Source: Amycolatopsis eburnea | Lineage (GTDB): Bacteria > Actinomycetota > Actinomycetes > Mycobacteriales > Pseudonocardiaceae | NCBI RefSeq assembly: GCF_003937945.1 | Contig: NZ_RSEC01000036.1 | Span: 930,001 to 994,000 of the forward strand | Direction: 5' to 3' | Length of the DNA: 64,000 nt | Part shown: positions 41,737 through 50,615 of the stretch, piece after piece | How positions within the stretch are numbered: the first letter of the stretch is position 1 | Layout of the letters: every line of letters begins with the position of its first letter | Translations under genes and position numbers: made by a program | The notes under the pieces: model-generated | Told to the model about the DNA's origin: nothing | The model's input: the letters and a program-made list of their open reading frames with translations, nothing else | Database searches by the model: none

Positions 41737-43014
41737 TCAAACGGCGGCAGCGAGCACCACGATCCCGATCGCCTGGAGGTCGAGACCGCGGAACAGCTGG
41801 CGCACGAGGTTAGCCGGCATCGGGCCCATCGGGGTGTCGACGAACGCCGGATTGCCGTAGTCGACGGCGGTCCGGGTGACCGTGCGCAGGATCGAGAGCA
41901 CCGACAGCGGCACCGCCAGCCAGGCGCCGAGGCCGAACGACGTCCCACCCGCGAGGGTGACCACGGCGAGCAGCGCCGCCCAGCCGATCCCGGTGCCCGC
42001 GAGCGCCAGTCCGTGGGTCAGCACCAGCTCGCGGTTCGAGGTGCCGAGCCACCGGCGACGGCCAGGATTGCGCCAGAGCTCGCCGAGCCCGCCGGCGAAC
42101 GGCGTCAGCGCGACGTACGCGCCGATGCCGACGAGGACCGCGCCTGGCACGGTCGGCAGTGCGATGTGGGCGGCGACGACCGCGAAGCCGACCAGCGCCG
42201 CCGCGCCCGCGTACCGGGAGCGGCCGAGCGTTCCCGCGAGGGCCAGCCGGAGCGCGGTCGGGCGGCGCAGCGAGAAGCGCCCGATCGGGGCCGACGGCGG
42301 CAGCAGCATCATCGGGTCGAGGAAGGTGACGGCGACCGAGCGCAGCACCCGGCCGTCCCACCCGGCAAGCAGCGCCGCCCGGCCCGCGCGGTGGACCGGC
42401 TCGCCGCCGAACGCCAGCGGCAGCGCCGCGACCAGCACGCCCGCGGCGACGAACTGCACGGTCACCGGCCCGAGCCGGAACGCGGCGATGACCAGCCCGG
42501 CGACGGCGAGCGCGAGCGGGCCCAGCGCGTCCAGCCGCAGCGCCGTCCGGCGGGCGGAGGCGAACGCGACGACGGCGGTCGCGAGGACCACCGAGACGGC
42601 CGCGCGCCACTGGTCGAGCCTGGCGCCGCCGACGGCGAGCAGCAGCGCGGCCAGGTAGCCGGTGACCGCCAGGACGCCGGTCCAGGCACCGAGCAGCCGC
42701 AGCGTGACGACGCGCCCGCGGTCCACGGGAGCGAAGTCGAGCCAGGTCAGCTCCGCCGGCTCGACCCACGCGAACCCGCGGCGCAGCAGGCCGCGCCAGC
42801 CGACCGCGCAGCAGAGCGTGAGCAGCCCGAGCACGGCCGGGAAGTCCACGTGGGACGAGCCGTAGAGCGCCGGGCGCCAGCCGTCGACGTGGAAGAAGGC
42901 GGTGAACAGGAACCCGAAGGCGAACAGGAAGAGGAACGACGCGGTGTCGCCGCTGAAGATCCCGCCGAACCGCTTGCGGCCCGGGATCCTCATCCGCTTC
43001 GGCGCCAGAGTCAC
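41737..43014 (-). CDS. ABC transporter membrane partner (DUF6297-like)
   Basis: This is a 425-residue protein with about ten hydrophobic segments (for example SFLFLFAFGFLFTAFF and FPAVLGLLTLCCAVGW). A conserved cytoplasmic segment, FAWVEPAELTWLDFAPVDRG, resembles the coupling region of actinobacterial ABC-2-like membrane partners (DUF6297). GTG 43014 overlaps the stop of the ABC ATPase by 4 bp. The cargo is unknown. Confidence 0.7.
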   Translation of the reverse strand: MTLAPKRMRIPGRKRFGGIFSGDTASFLFLFAFGFLFTAFFHVDGWRPALYGSSHVDFPAVLGLLTLCCAVGWRGLLRRGFAWVEPAELTWLDFAPVDRGRVVTLRLLGAWTGVLAVTGYLAALLLAVGGARLDQWRAAVSVVLATAVVAFASARRTALRLDALGPLALAVAGLVIAAFRLGPVTVQFVAAGVLVAALPLAFGGEPVHRAGRAALLAGWDGRVLRSVAVTFLDPMMLLPPSAPIGRFSLRRPTALRLALAGTLGRSRYAGAAALVGFAVVAAHIALPTVPGAVLVGIGAYVALTPFAGGLGELWRNPGRRRWLGTSNRELVLTHGLALAGTGIGWAALLAVVTLAGGTSFGLGAWLAVPLSVLSILRTVTRTAVDYGNPAFVDTPMGPMPANLVRQLFRGLDLQAIGIVVLAAAV

Positions 43015-43616
43015 CACAGCTCGAGCACGCTGTCCGCGGCTTCGAGCAGCGGCGGGTGGTGGGTGGCCACCACGACCGCCGCGCCGGCCGCCGTCGACCG
43101 GGCGATCACCTCGACCAGCCACTCCTTGCCCGCGGTGTCCAGCGCGCGCTCCGGCTCGTCGAGCAGCAGCACCCGGTGCGGGCGCGCGGTGACGCCGAGC
43201 AGCAGCAGGCGGCGGCGCTGGCCCGCCGAGAAGTGCCCGGCCGTGACGCGCATGCGTTCGCCGAGACCCGCGTCGCGCAGCAGCTCTTCGTGGTCGCCGA
43301 GGTCGGCGCCGAACGAGCCGGCCAGGAGCTCGAGGTGCTGCAACGGCGTCAGCTCCGCGAAGAAGTCCGAGTCGTCGAACAGCACCGAGACCTTGCGGCG
43401 GAATTCGACGTCCCGCTCGTCCGGCACCTTGCGGTCGACCAGCACGCGGCCCCGCTGCGGCGTCTGCATCCCGTAGAGGCACCGCAGCAAAGTCGACTTG
43501 CCGACACCGTTCGGCCCGACGATCGCCGCGCACTCGCCGGGGTCGACGGAGAAGTCCAGGTCGTCGAACAGCCAGTGCTCGCCGGCCCGGACGCCGATCG
43601 CCCGCGCGTCGATCAT
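43011..43616 (-). CDS. ABC transporter ATP-binding protein
   Basis: This is a 201-residue ATPase with Walker A VGPNGVGKST (near residue 35), the signature HFSAGQRRR (a degenerate LSGGQ), and Walker B/D-loop VLLLDEPERALDT, followed by THHPPLL with the switch His. It is shorter than most and drives the membrane protein encoded directly downstream. It overlaps the LLM gene upstream and the membrane gene downstream by 4 bp each, so all are one operon. Confidence 0.9.
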   Translation of the reverse strand: MIDARAIGVRAGEHWLFDDLDFSVDPGECAAIVGPNGVGKSTLLRCLYGMQTPQRGRVLVDRKVPDERDVEFRRKVSVLFDDSDFFAELTPLQHLELLAGSFGADLGDHEELLRDAGLGERMRVTAGHFSAGQRRRLLLLGVTARPHRVLLLDEPERALDTAGKEWLVEVIARSTAAGAAVVVATHHPPLLEAADSVLELW

Positions 43617-44488
43617 CGGAGCGCTTCGAGCACCGGGGCGAACTGCGCCAAGTTGTGCTCCAGGACGGTGTAGTAGGTCAGGCCGAACCGCTCGCGGTGC
43701 GCGTGGAGCTGCTCCGCGACCTGGGCGGGCGAGCCGATCAGCGCGGTCGGGACCTCGGCGAGCTGGTCGGCGCTCAAGGCGCCCTTCGTGCGCTTCGCCA
43801 GCTCCTCGAGCGCGCCGGCGCGGTCTTCGGTGATGTGCACGAAGTGGCAGAGCAGGTTGAACTCGGCCTTGCGGCCACCGAGCTTCCCCCGGACGAACTC
43901 GACGCGCTCCTCGATGTCCGCCGCGCTCGCCGGGACCAGCTCGGCGCCGTCCGGCGACTTCGCGGTGCCGGTGAAACCGATGGTGTCGGCGTGCTCGGCG
44001 GCGAGGGTCAGGATCCGGTCGCCGCGACCGGCGAGCAGCAGCGGCGGACCTTCGGGCCGCGTCGGCGAGGGCTTGTGCTCCGGGTCCGCGTACAGCCGCT
44101 TGAGTTCGAGGATGGTCCGTTCGAGGTGGTCGACGCGCTCGCGGGCGGACGGGAACGGCATCCCGGCGGCCTCGAACTCCGCCTTCACGTACCCGGCGCC
44201 GAGCCCCAGCTCCAGGCGCCCGTCGGTGAACTGGTCGGTGCCCGTGACGTCCCGCGCGAGCAGCACCGGGTTGTAGAACGGCGTGTTGAGCACGAAGGTG
44301 TTCAGCTTGACGCGCGAGGTGACCTCACCGGCCAGCACCAGCGCCGGGAACGGCGGCGCCATGCCCAGGTGGTCGGCCGCGGACAGGACGTCGTAGCCCA
44401 GGTCCTCGACCTTGCGGCACTTCTCGACCCACGCGGCGCGGCTGTCCGGCACGATCAGGTTGACCCCGAAGCGGAATTCCCCAGTCAT
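43613..44488 (-). CDS. F420-dependent LLM class oxidoreductase, copy 2
   Basis: This is a 291-residue luciferase-like monooxygenase family enzyme. Motifs are GYDVLSAADHLGMAPPFPAL, the cofactor-binding strand FVLNTPFYNPVLLARDVTG, GRLELGLGAGYVKAEFEAAG and LLLAGRGDRILTLAAEHAD. It is clearly paralogous to the upstream gene. Enzymes of this group use F420 or flavin to reduce varied substrates. It lies 13 bp after copy 1 and overlaps the ABC ATPase. Confidence 0.9.
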   Translation of the reverse strand: MTGEFRFGVNLIVPDSRAAWVEKCRKVEDLGYDVLSAADHLGMAPPFPALVLAGEVTSRVKLNTFVLNTPFYNPVLLARDVTGTDQFTDGRLELGLGAGYVKAEFEAAGMPFPSARERVDHLERTILELKRLYADPEHKPSPTRPEGPPLLLAGRGDRILTLAAEHADTIGFTGTAKSPDGAELVPASAADIEERVEFVRGKLGGRKAEFNLLCHFVHITEDRAGALEELAKRTKGALSADQLAEVPTALIGSPAQVAEQLHAHRERFGLTYYTVLEHNLAQFAPVLEALR

Positions 44489-44501
44489 GCCCCCAACGTA
44501 C

Positions 44502-45371
44502 TCAGCGGAGTTTCGCGATCACCGGGGCCAGCCGCGCGAGGTCGTCTTCGATCACGGTGAAGTAGCTGATGCCCAGCGTCTCGCGGGTGCGAAGCAGCTG
44601 CTCGGCGACCGCTTCGGCGGATCCCACGAGGACGGTCGGCAGCTCGCCCAGCTCGTCCACGGACAGGTCGGGCACGCGCCGGTGGACGGCTTCGAGCGTG
44701 CTGCACCGGTCGTCGGTCACGCGGGTGACGTGCACCAGCAGGTTCAGCTCGGCGTCCCGGCCGTCGAGCGCCGCGCGCGCGAACTCGACGCGTTCGGTCA
44801 GCTCGGCGAGCCCGGCCAGGGACATCCGCCCTTCGACCTTCGCCGCGGCGGTGCCGGTGAAGCCGACGATGTCGGCGTGCTCCGCGGCCAGCTTCAGCAC
44901 GCGGTCGCCGCGGCCGCCGAGCAGCAGCGGCGGCCCGGGTTTCTGCACCGGTTCCGGTTTGTGCGACGGGTCCGCGTACAGCCGCTTCAGCTCCAGCACC
45001 GCGCGTTCGAGCCGGGCGAACCGCTGCCCGGGCGTGCCCCACTCGATGCCGGCCGCGTGGAACTCCGCCTCGACGTACCCCGCGCCGATGCCCAGCTCGA
45101 GGCGGCCGTCGGTGAACTGGTCGGTGCCCGTGACGTCCCGCGCGAGCAGCACCGGGTTGTGGAAGCAGGCGTTGATGACGAACGTGTTGAGCCGGACCCG
45201 CTCGGTCGCCTCGGCCGCGAGCACGAGCGCGGGGAACGGCGGCGCCATCCCGACGTGGTCGGCCGCGCCGACGACGTCGTAGCCGAGGTCCTCGGCCTTG
45301 CGGCACTTCGCCACCCACTCGGCCCGGGAGCCGGGCACCACCAGATCCACGCCGAACCGGAACGGTCTCAT
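44502..45371 (-). CDS. F420-dependent LLM class oxidoreductase, copy 1
   Basis: This is a 289-residue enzyme with the same motifs as its neighbour (GYDVVGAADHVGMAPPFPAL, GRLELGIGAGYVEAEFHAAG). The two share most residues in the barrel core and are a tandem duplication. It is the first gene of a five-gene operon ending with the EndoU-like gene. A strong hairpin separates it from pckG, whose 3' end lies beyond. The substrate is unknown. Confidence 0.9.
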   Translation of the reverse strand: MRPFRFGVDLVVPGSRAEWVAKCRKAEDLGYDVVGAADHVGMAPPFPALVLAAEATERVRLNTFVINACFHNPVLLARDVTGTDQFTDGRLELGIGAGYVEAEFHAAGIEWGTPGQRFARLERAVLELKRLYADPSHKPEPVQKPGPPLLLGGRGDRVLKLAAEHADIVGFTGTAAAKVEGRMSLAGLAELTERVEFARAALDGRDAELNLLVHVTRVTDDRCSTLEAVHRRVPDLSVDELGELPTVLVGSAEAVAEQLLRTRETLGISYFTVIEDDLARLAPVIAKLR

Positions 45372-45395
45372 GTCGCGAAGCTACCGGGAAAGGAA

Positions 45396-45437
45396 GAAGG
45401 GGACGCCTCCCGGATGCGGCCGGGAGGCGTCCCCTTC
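45396..45437. terminator. Terminator after pckG
   Basis: Arms 45396-45413 and 45420-45437 are perfectly complementary over 18 bases, with an ATGCGG loop. It sits 14 bases downstream of the pckG stop on the minus strand and isolates it from the LLM operon. Confidence 0.85.
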
Positions 45438-45450
45438 TCGTTCAGGGTGG

Positions 45451-47271
45451 TCAGCCCAGGCGCTGGGCCAGCGCGTCGAGCTCGTCACGCAGCGAGGTGG
45501 GCACCTCGCCGATCTTCTCGAACCACTCCTCGATCAGCGGCAGCTCCGCGCGCCACTCCTCGGGCTTGACCTCGAGGGCGGCCTGGATGTCCTCGATCGG
45601 CTCGGTGAGGCCCTCGGTGTCGAGGTCCTCGGCCCGCGGCACGAAGCCCACCGGCGTCTCGACCGCGTTGCCGCGACCCTCGACGCGCTCGATGACCCAC
45701 TTGAGGATCCGCGAGTTCTCGCCGAAGCCCGGCCACAGGAAGCGGCCGTCGTCGCCGCGGCGGAACCAGTTGACGTAGAAGATCTTCGGCAGCTTGTTCG
45801 CGTCGGCGTTCTTGCCCAGGGTCAGCCAGTGCTTGAAGTAGTCACCGGCGTGGTAGCCGAGGAACGGCAGCATCGCCATCGGGTCGCGGCGCACGTTGCC
45901 GACCGCGCCGGCCGCGGCCGCCGTGGTCTCCGACGACATCGTGGCGCCCATGAAGACGCCGTGCTGCCAGTCGCGGGCCTCGTTCACCAGCGGCACCGTC
46001 GTCTTGCGGCGGCCGCCGAACAGGATCGCCGAGATCGGCACGCCCTTCGGGTCGTCCCACTCCGGGGCGAGGATCGGGCACTGCGACATCGGCGTGCAGT
46101 AGCGCGAGTTCGGGTGGGCGGCCTTCTCGTCCGAGTCGGGCGTCCAGTCCTGCTTCTTCCACGACGTGGCGTGCTCGGGCTTGTTCTCCATGCCCTCCCA
46201 CCAGATGTCGCCGTCGTCGGTCAGGGCGACGTTCGTGAAGACCGTGTTGCCCTTTTCGATGGTGCGCATGGCGTTCGGGTTGGTGTGCCAGTCGGTACCC
46301 GGCGCGACGCCGAAGAAGCCGAACTCCGGGTTGACCGCGTACAGCCGGCCGTCCTCGCCGAAGCGCATCCACGCGATGTCGTCGCCGAGGGTCTCGGCAC
46401 GCCAGCCCGGGATGGTCGGCTGCAGCATGGCGAGGTTGGTCTTGCCGCAAGCGCTCGGGAACGCCGCCGCGACGTAGTGGACCTTGTCCTCGGGCGAGAT
46501 CAGCTTGAGGATCAGCATGTGCTCGGCGAGCCAGCCCTCGTCGCGCGCCATCACCGAGGCGATGCGCAGCGAGTAGCACTTCTTGCCCAGCAGCGAGTTG
46601 CCGCCGTAGCCCGAGCCGTAGCTCCAGATCGCGCGCTCTTCGGGGAAGTGCGAAATGTACTTCGTTTCGTTGCAGGGCCAGGAAACGTCCTGCTGGCCCG
46701 GCTCGAGCGGCGCACCCACGGAGTGGAGCGCCGGCACGAATTCGCGCTCACTGCCGTCCGGCGCGATGAACTTCTCGAGGGCCGCCTTGCCCGCGCGGGT
46801 CATCACGCGCATCGAAGCGACAACGTAGGCGAAATCGGTAATTTCGATACCCAGCTTGGGATTCTCGTCGCCGAGCGGGCCCATGCAGAACGGGATGACG
46901 TACATCGTGCGGCCGCGCATCGAGCCCCGGAAGAGCTCGGTCATGGTGGCCTTCATCTCGGCCGGGTCCATCCAGTTGTTCGTCGGCCCGGCGTCCTCGG
47001 GACGCTTCGAACAGATGAAGGTGCGGTCTTCGACGCGGGCGACGTCGTTGGGGTCGGAAGTGGCCCAGAAGGAGTTCGGCTTCGACTTGAGCTGCACGAA
47101 CGTGCCCGCGTCGACCAGCTCCTGGTTGATCCGGGCGGCTTCTTCGTCAGACCCGTCGACCCACACCACGCGGTCCGGGGTGGTCAGCTCGGCGACCTCC
47201 CGGACGAAGGACAGCACGCCACTGTGCGTCGTCGGCGCGGTGTCCAGTCCGGGGATGGCGACTGCGGTCAT
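45451..47271 (-). CDS. pckG: Phosphoenolpyruvate carboxykinase (GTP)
   Basis: This is a 606-residue GTP-type enzyme. ATG 47271 follows AGGAG. The kinase-1a P-loop is [13 protein letters not shown], the metal-binding segment is [20 protein letters not shown], and [18 protein letters not shown] is a diagnostic block of GTP PEPCK. The C-terminal region includes [20 protein letters not shown]. It converts oxaloacetate to phosphoenolpyruvate as the entry to gluconeogenesis. The leader carries two hairpins and may attenuate transcription. Confidence 0.98.
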   Translation of the reverse strand: MTAVAIPGLDTAPTTHSGVLSFVREVAELTTPDRVVWVDGSDEEAARINQELVDAGTFVQLKSKPNSFWATSDPNDVARVEDRTFICSKRPEDAGPTNNWMDPAEMKATMTELFRGSMRGRTMYVIPFCMGPLGDENPKLGIEITDFAYVVASMRVMTRAGKAALEKFIAPDGSEREFVPALHSVGAPLEPGQQDVSWPCNETKYISHFPEERAIWSYGSGYGGNSLLGKKCYSLRIASVMARDEGWLAEHMLILKLISPEDKVHYVAAAFPSACGKTNLAMLQPTIPGWRAETLGDDIAWMRFGEDGRLYAVNPEFGFFGVAPGTDWHTNPNAMRTIEKGNTVFTNVALTDDGDIWWEGMENKPEHATSWKKQDWTPDSDEKAAHPNSRYCTPMSQCPILAPEWDDPKGVPISAILFGGRRKTTVPLVNEARDWQHGVFMGATMSSETTAAAAGAVGNVRRDPMAMLPFLGYHAGDYFKHWLTLGKNADANKLPKIFYVNWFRRGDDGRFLWPGFGENSRILKWVIERVEGRGNAVETPVGFVPRAEDLDTEGLTEPIEDIQAALEVKPEEWRAELPLIEEWFEKIGEVPTSLRDELDALAQRLG

Positions 47272-47300
47272 CTCTACTCCTGACTTCCGACGACAAACAA

Positions 47301-47334
47301 GCCCGCACCGGAACGACGCTGTCCCGGTGCGGGC
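47301..47334 (-). promoter_or_regulatory. Terminator-like hairpin in the pckG leader
   Basis: On the minus strand GCCCGCACCGG pairs with CCGGTGCGGGC (11 bp, loop 12) and is followed by TTGTTTG, just 30 bases before the pckG start codon. It looks like an intrinsic terminator placed inside a leader. Confidence 0.55.
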
Positions 47335-47359
47335 GTCATTGCCGGCGACCGAATGGCTT

Positions 47360-47387
47360 CGCACACCGGCTGGCTAACCGGTGTGCG
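47360..47387 (-). promoter_or_regulatory. First hairpin in the pckG leader
   Basis: CGCACACCGG pairs with CCGGTGTGCG (10 bp, loop 8) at 47360-47387. Its CCGG-flanked sequence overlaps in composition with the next hairpin (CACCGG and CCGGTG are shared), so alternative pairing is possible. Confidence 0.5.
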
Positions 47388-47513
47388 GATTTTGGGATTC
47401 TTCGAGAGTAGCCGCATGACCGGCAGGTAACAGAGAGCTGACGTGTACGTTCTCTCACAAGACCGATAAGGGAATCGATTCAGAAGCCGGTTTCTTTTCA
47501 TTGAAGACATGAA

Positions 47514-47543
47514 GAAAGCCCGAGGCCGAAGCCCCGGGCTTTC
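47514..47543 (-). terminator. Terminator of the DUF6802-like gene
   Basis: GAAAGCCCG (47514-47522) pairs with CGGGCTTTC (47535-47543), with GGC/GCC inside and a CGAA loop. It lies 22 bases downstream of the DUF6802-like stop, and terminates that gene before the pckG leader. Confidence 0.75.
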
Positions 47544-47564
47544 AAACTGTGACCTCGCTTACCC

Positions 47565-48269
47565 CTAGTTGGGGGAGATCCACTGCCCCGTGCCGGAGTC
47601 GATGCGCGCGACGCCTTCGAGCGTCTGCGTGCCGGCCTCGCCCCACGCGGCGTCCGCGGCGAGGTCGCCGTCGCTGCCGGAGTCCATCAGCCCGCTCGAG
47701 ACTTCGGTCCACTGGCCGGGGCCGGAGTGCTCGAACGTCGTGGTCGTGCCGTCGGCGTCGGTCTGCACCGCGATGTCCGCTTCGCCGTCGCCGTCCTTGT
47801 CGGTGAAGGCGATGGTGCCGCCGCTCTTCGTCTCGACGATGGCGGTGTCGTTGTGGCCGTCGTGGTCGGTGTCGATGGTCGCGACCCCCGCGTCGACCTC
47901 ACCGTCCGGCAGGTCGGCGTGGATGTGGCCGCCGGAGCCGTCGTCGCGGCCGCCGGTGTCGGAGTCGTCGTGGCCCCCGCCGCCGTGCGACTCGACCCAC
48001 TCGCCGCTGGCCTCGTCGTAGACGGCCTGCTCGACGACGTGCCCGGTCTCGTCGAGCACGGCGTACTGGTCGGCCTCACCGTCGTGGTTCGTGTCGATGA
48101 AGGCCTGCGAGGTGCCGTCGTCGTGCTCGATGATCGCCGTGTCGTTGACGCCGTCCTCGTTCACGTCGTAGTTGACCTCGGCCTGGTACTCCTGGCCGTC
48201 GACGTGAACGGTCATCGCGTCCGGGCTGGAGGCGTCGGTGTCGCTGCCGCCACTCTCGTCGACCCACAT
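47565..48269 (-). CDS. Asp-rich repeat protein (DUF6802-like)
   Basis: This is a 234-residue acidic protein. It carries at least four EF-hand-like short loops: DVNEDGVNDTAII, DTNHDGEADQYAV, DTDHDGHNDTAIV and DKDGDGEADIAV. A Gly/His/Asp linker separates the two pairs. Such DxDxDG loops bind calcium in dockerin-type repeats. No signal peptide or membrane segment is visible, so any surface location would need an unusual export route. AGGGGGA precedes the ATG. The family is common in actinomycetes and uncharacterised. Confidence 0.75.
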   Translation of the reverse strand: MWVDESGGSDTDASSPDAMTVHVDGQEYQAEVNYDVNEDGVNDTAIIEHDDGTSQAFIDTNHDGEADQYAVLDETGHVVEQAVYDEASGEWVESHGGGGHDDSDTGGRDDGSGGHIHADLPDGEVDAGVATIDTDHDGHNDTAIVETKSGGTIAFTDKDGDGEADIAVQTDADGTTTTFEHSGPGQWTEVSSGLMDSGSDGDLAADAAWGEAGTQTLEGVARIDSGTGQWISPN

Positions 48270-48372
48270 GGGAACTTCCCCCTTTTAACCGGGTAACGCC
48301 GTCTCTGACCTGCTGTCCGAGGGTATGACTCACCGTATGCCGGTTCGGTTCCGCTCCACAACCGGACGGGCG

Positions 48373-50211
48373 TCAAGCCGTCTTGTCGCGCAGGGCCCGG
48401 ATCCTGGTCAGGAAGGTTTCGGCGCGCTCACGGCCGTCGCTGACCTCCTTGAGGCGCTTCGACACGACGGCGATCTTCTTGGCGCGCTCCTGGGCGCCCA
48501 TCTTGATCGTCTTGTCGACTTCCTTCAGCTCGGCCTCGATGGCGTCGATGCGCCGGCCCAGCGCCTCGTCCAGCGCCATCGACAGCTGCTGCTCGGCCTC
48601 GATGAGCTGCTCGGCGACCAGCTGGTCGAGCGTCGAGCGGGCGTCCGCGATGGCCTCGACCAGCCACTGCTTCATGTGCTGCTTGTCGGCCGCGTGCTTG
48701 CGCGTGCGGGCCATCCACCAGCCGGCGCCCAGGCCGATGATGATCGTCGCGGGCAGCACGACGGGGTTGAGGATCGCGACCCCGGCCAGCGGCAGCGCGG
48801 CCACTTTGCCGGCCCCGACGCCGCCGGAGATGCCCATGAAGACGAGCAGCTTGTCCTCGGCCGTCGGCGGCTTCTTGTCCGGCGGGCGCAGCACCACCGG
48901 CGGCCCGCCGGCCCGGGCGAACTGCGCGCGGATGACGTCGAGCTCTTCGGGCGAGAACAGCTCCGACAACGAGACGTTGGTGACCTGGTTGAGGCGCTGG
49001 GAGAGCAGCATCGAGATCCGCTGCGACGTCGTCTGCAGCGCGATGTCGACCTGCTGGGGCAGCGCGGCCAGCTCGTCGCGCTTGGCCGCGTCGATCAGCT
49101 GGCGGAAGTGGGTCTGCGCGTCCCGCATCTGCCTGCTGCTCTCGTGGCCGACCTCGACGCGGGTGCGCTGCACCTCGCCGCGCAGCTTGAGCTGCCAGCC
49201 GCGGGTCGAGCTGCGGCGTTCGGCCTGCAGCTGGTCACGGCGTTCGCGCAGCTGCTCGGCCTCGGCCTCGCCGGCGGACAGCGCCCGGCTCTCGGCCTGC
49301 AGCTTCGCCTTGAGCTCGCCCAGCGCGCTGGAGAGCGCGCGCAGCGTGTTGGCCTCGCCGAGCATCGCCGAGCGGCCGACGAGCAGCTCCTGCAACGCCG
49401 TCTGGATCGCGGCGACCCCGGACTTCTCCCGCAGCATCGCGGCCATCTGCTCGTTGGGGGCCTTCGCCGCCGTCTCGAACATCCGCGCCGACACCGGGTG
49501 GAAGACCGCATCGGCGAACCGGGGCGCGTGCTCGCGCAACAGCTGCTTGTCGGCCTCCATGACCTCGCGCCAGCCGCGGAACATGTCCACTTTGGTCAGC
49601 GCGAACACGACGGTCTCGACGCGCTCGCCGACGTCGCGCAGGAACTGCAGCTCGGTCGAGGTGAACGGCGCCGACGCGTCGACGACGAACAGCAGCGCGG
49701 TCGCGCCCGCCGCGGCTTCCTTGGCCAGCTCGCCGTGCAGCGAGTCGAGCCCGCCGACGCCCGGGGTGTCGACCAGCGAAAGCCGCTCCAGCAGCGGCAC
49801 CGGCCCGGTGACCTCGACGTACCGCGGCGGGATCTGGCCCGGCGGCAGCTCGTGCGCGGCGGACACCCAGTTGATCAGCTGGCCGAGGTCGATCGGCACC
49901 GGCGCGAGCTGGCCGGGGTAGCAGGCCTGCGCGCCCCACGCGTCGGCGTGGTCGAACACCAGGTAGGTCGCGGTGGCGACGTCGGCGTCCACCGGGGACA
50001 GTCCCGGCATCGCGAGCAGCGCGTTGACCAGCGAGCTCTTGCCGCGGTTGGTCTCGCCGACGACCACGACGGCCGGCTTCTTCGGCCGGGCCTTCCGGAT
50101 GTCCTCGACCCACTTGGCGGCGGCCGGGTCGGCGTCGCGGACGGTGGCCAGCAGCTGGTCTCGCGCCGCCGCGACCTGCGCGGGCAGGCTCGGCGCGGTG
50201 GGTGCGCTCAC
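48373..50211 (-). CDS. Bacterial dynamin-like GTPase A
   Basis: This is a 612-residue dynamin-family GTPase. G1 is VGETNRGKSSLVNAL, G3 is LVDTPGVGGLDS, and G4 is TKVD in VVFALTKVDMF. A long helical stalk follows (LGELKAKLQAESRALSAGEA and further heptads), then a hydrophobic hairpin near residues 470-520 (GVAILNPVVLPATIIIGLGA) that could insert in membranes. The gene overlaps the GrpE-like gene by 4 bp. Bacterial dynamins remodel membranes and may protect against membrane-active drugs, as in mycobacterial IniA. Confidence 0.9.
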   Translation of the reverse strand: MSAPTAPSLPAQVAAARDQLLATVRDADPAAAKWVEDIRKARPKKPAVVVVGETNRGKSSLVNALLAMPGLSPVDADVATATYLVFDHADAWGAQACYPGQLAPVPIDLGQLINWVSAAHELPPGQIPPRYVEVTGPVPLLERLSLVDTPGVGGLDSLHGELAKEAAAGATALLFVVDASAPFTSTELQFLRDVGERVETVVFALTKVDMFRGWREVMEADKQLLREHAPRFADAVFHPVSARMFETAAKAPNEQMAAMLREKSGVAAIQTALQELLVGRSAMLGEANTLRALSSALGELKAKLQAESRALSAGEAEAEQLRERRDQLQAERRSSTRGWQLKLRGEVQRTRVEVGHESSRQMRDAQTHFRQLIDAAKRDELAALPQQVDIALQTTSQRISMLLSQRLNQVTNVSLSELFSPEELDVIRAQFARAGGPPVVLRPPDKKPPTAEDKLLVFMGISGGVGAGKVAALPLAGVAILNPVVLPATIIIGLGAGWWMARTRKHAADKQHMKQWLVEAIADARSTLDQLVAEQLIEAEQQLSMALDEALGRRIDAIEAELKEVDKTIKMGAQERAKKIAVVSKRLKEVSDGRERAETFLTRIRALRDKTA

Positions 50212-50603
50212 GGGGTCTTCTTCGCGTAGACGGTGACGATCGGGGCGCGCAGCAGGCGGTCGTGGTCGGCGAACCCGGTGACCTCGGTTTCCGCGACGAG
50301 GCCGTCGAGCGCCGGGTCCTCGGTCGGGACGGCGCCGCCGGCTTCGTGGCGAGCCGGGTCGAAGCGCTCACCATCGGGGCGAAGGGCGTGGACGCCGATC
50401 GCGGCGAGGCCTTCTTCCAAGCGTTCGACGACGCCGCCGCTGCGGGCGCGGTCCAGGGCGTACAGGCACATCTGGATCAGTGCCTGGCGATCCGCGAGCG
50501 CGCGCTCGAGATCGCTTACCTGCTGCTGCAAGGGGTGCACATCGGTGTCCGACGCGGCGGACCCGCGGTCGGTTCCGTCCTTGCGAAACCACGCCATGCC
50601 CAC
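50208..50603 (-). CDS. GrpE-like nucleotide exchange factor domain protein
   Basis: This is a 131-residue protein with a coiled-coil start (LQQQVSDLERALADRQALIQ) followed by a GrpE-like beta domain: GLAAIGVHALRPDGERFDP, ARHEAGGAVPT, and the ending LRAPIVTVYAKKTP. It is shorter than housekeeping GrpE and no dnaK is present. Related proteins occur next to paired dynamins in actinomycetes. It is translationally coupled to dynamin A. Confidence 0.8.
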   Translation of the reverse strand: MGMAWFRKDGTDRGSAASDTDVHPLQQQVSDLERALADRQALIQMCLYALDRARSGGVVERLEEGLAAIGVHALRPDGERFDPARHEAGGAVPTEDPALDGLVAETEVTGFADHDRLLRAPIVTVYAKKTP

Positions 50604-50615
50604 AGTCTGGCGGAT

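Noticed and set aside
48340..48365. Terminator for dynamin A (CCGGTT and AACCGG, 14-base loop)
   Set aside because: Only a 6-bp stem with no T-tract; too weak to call.
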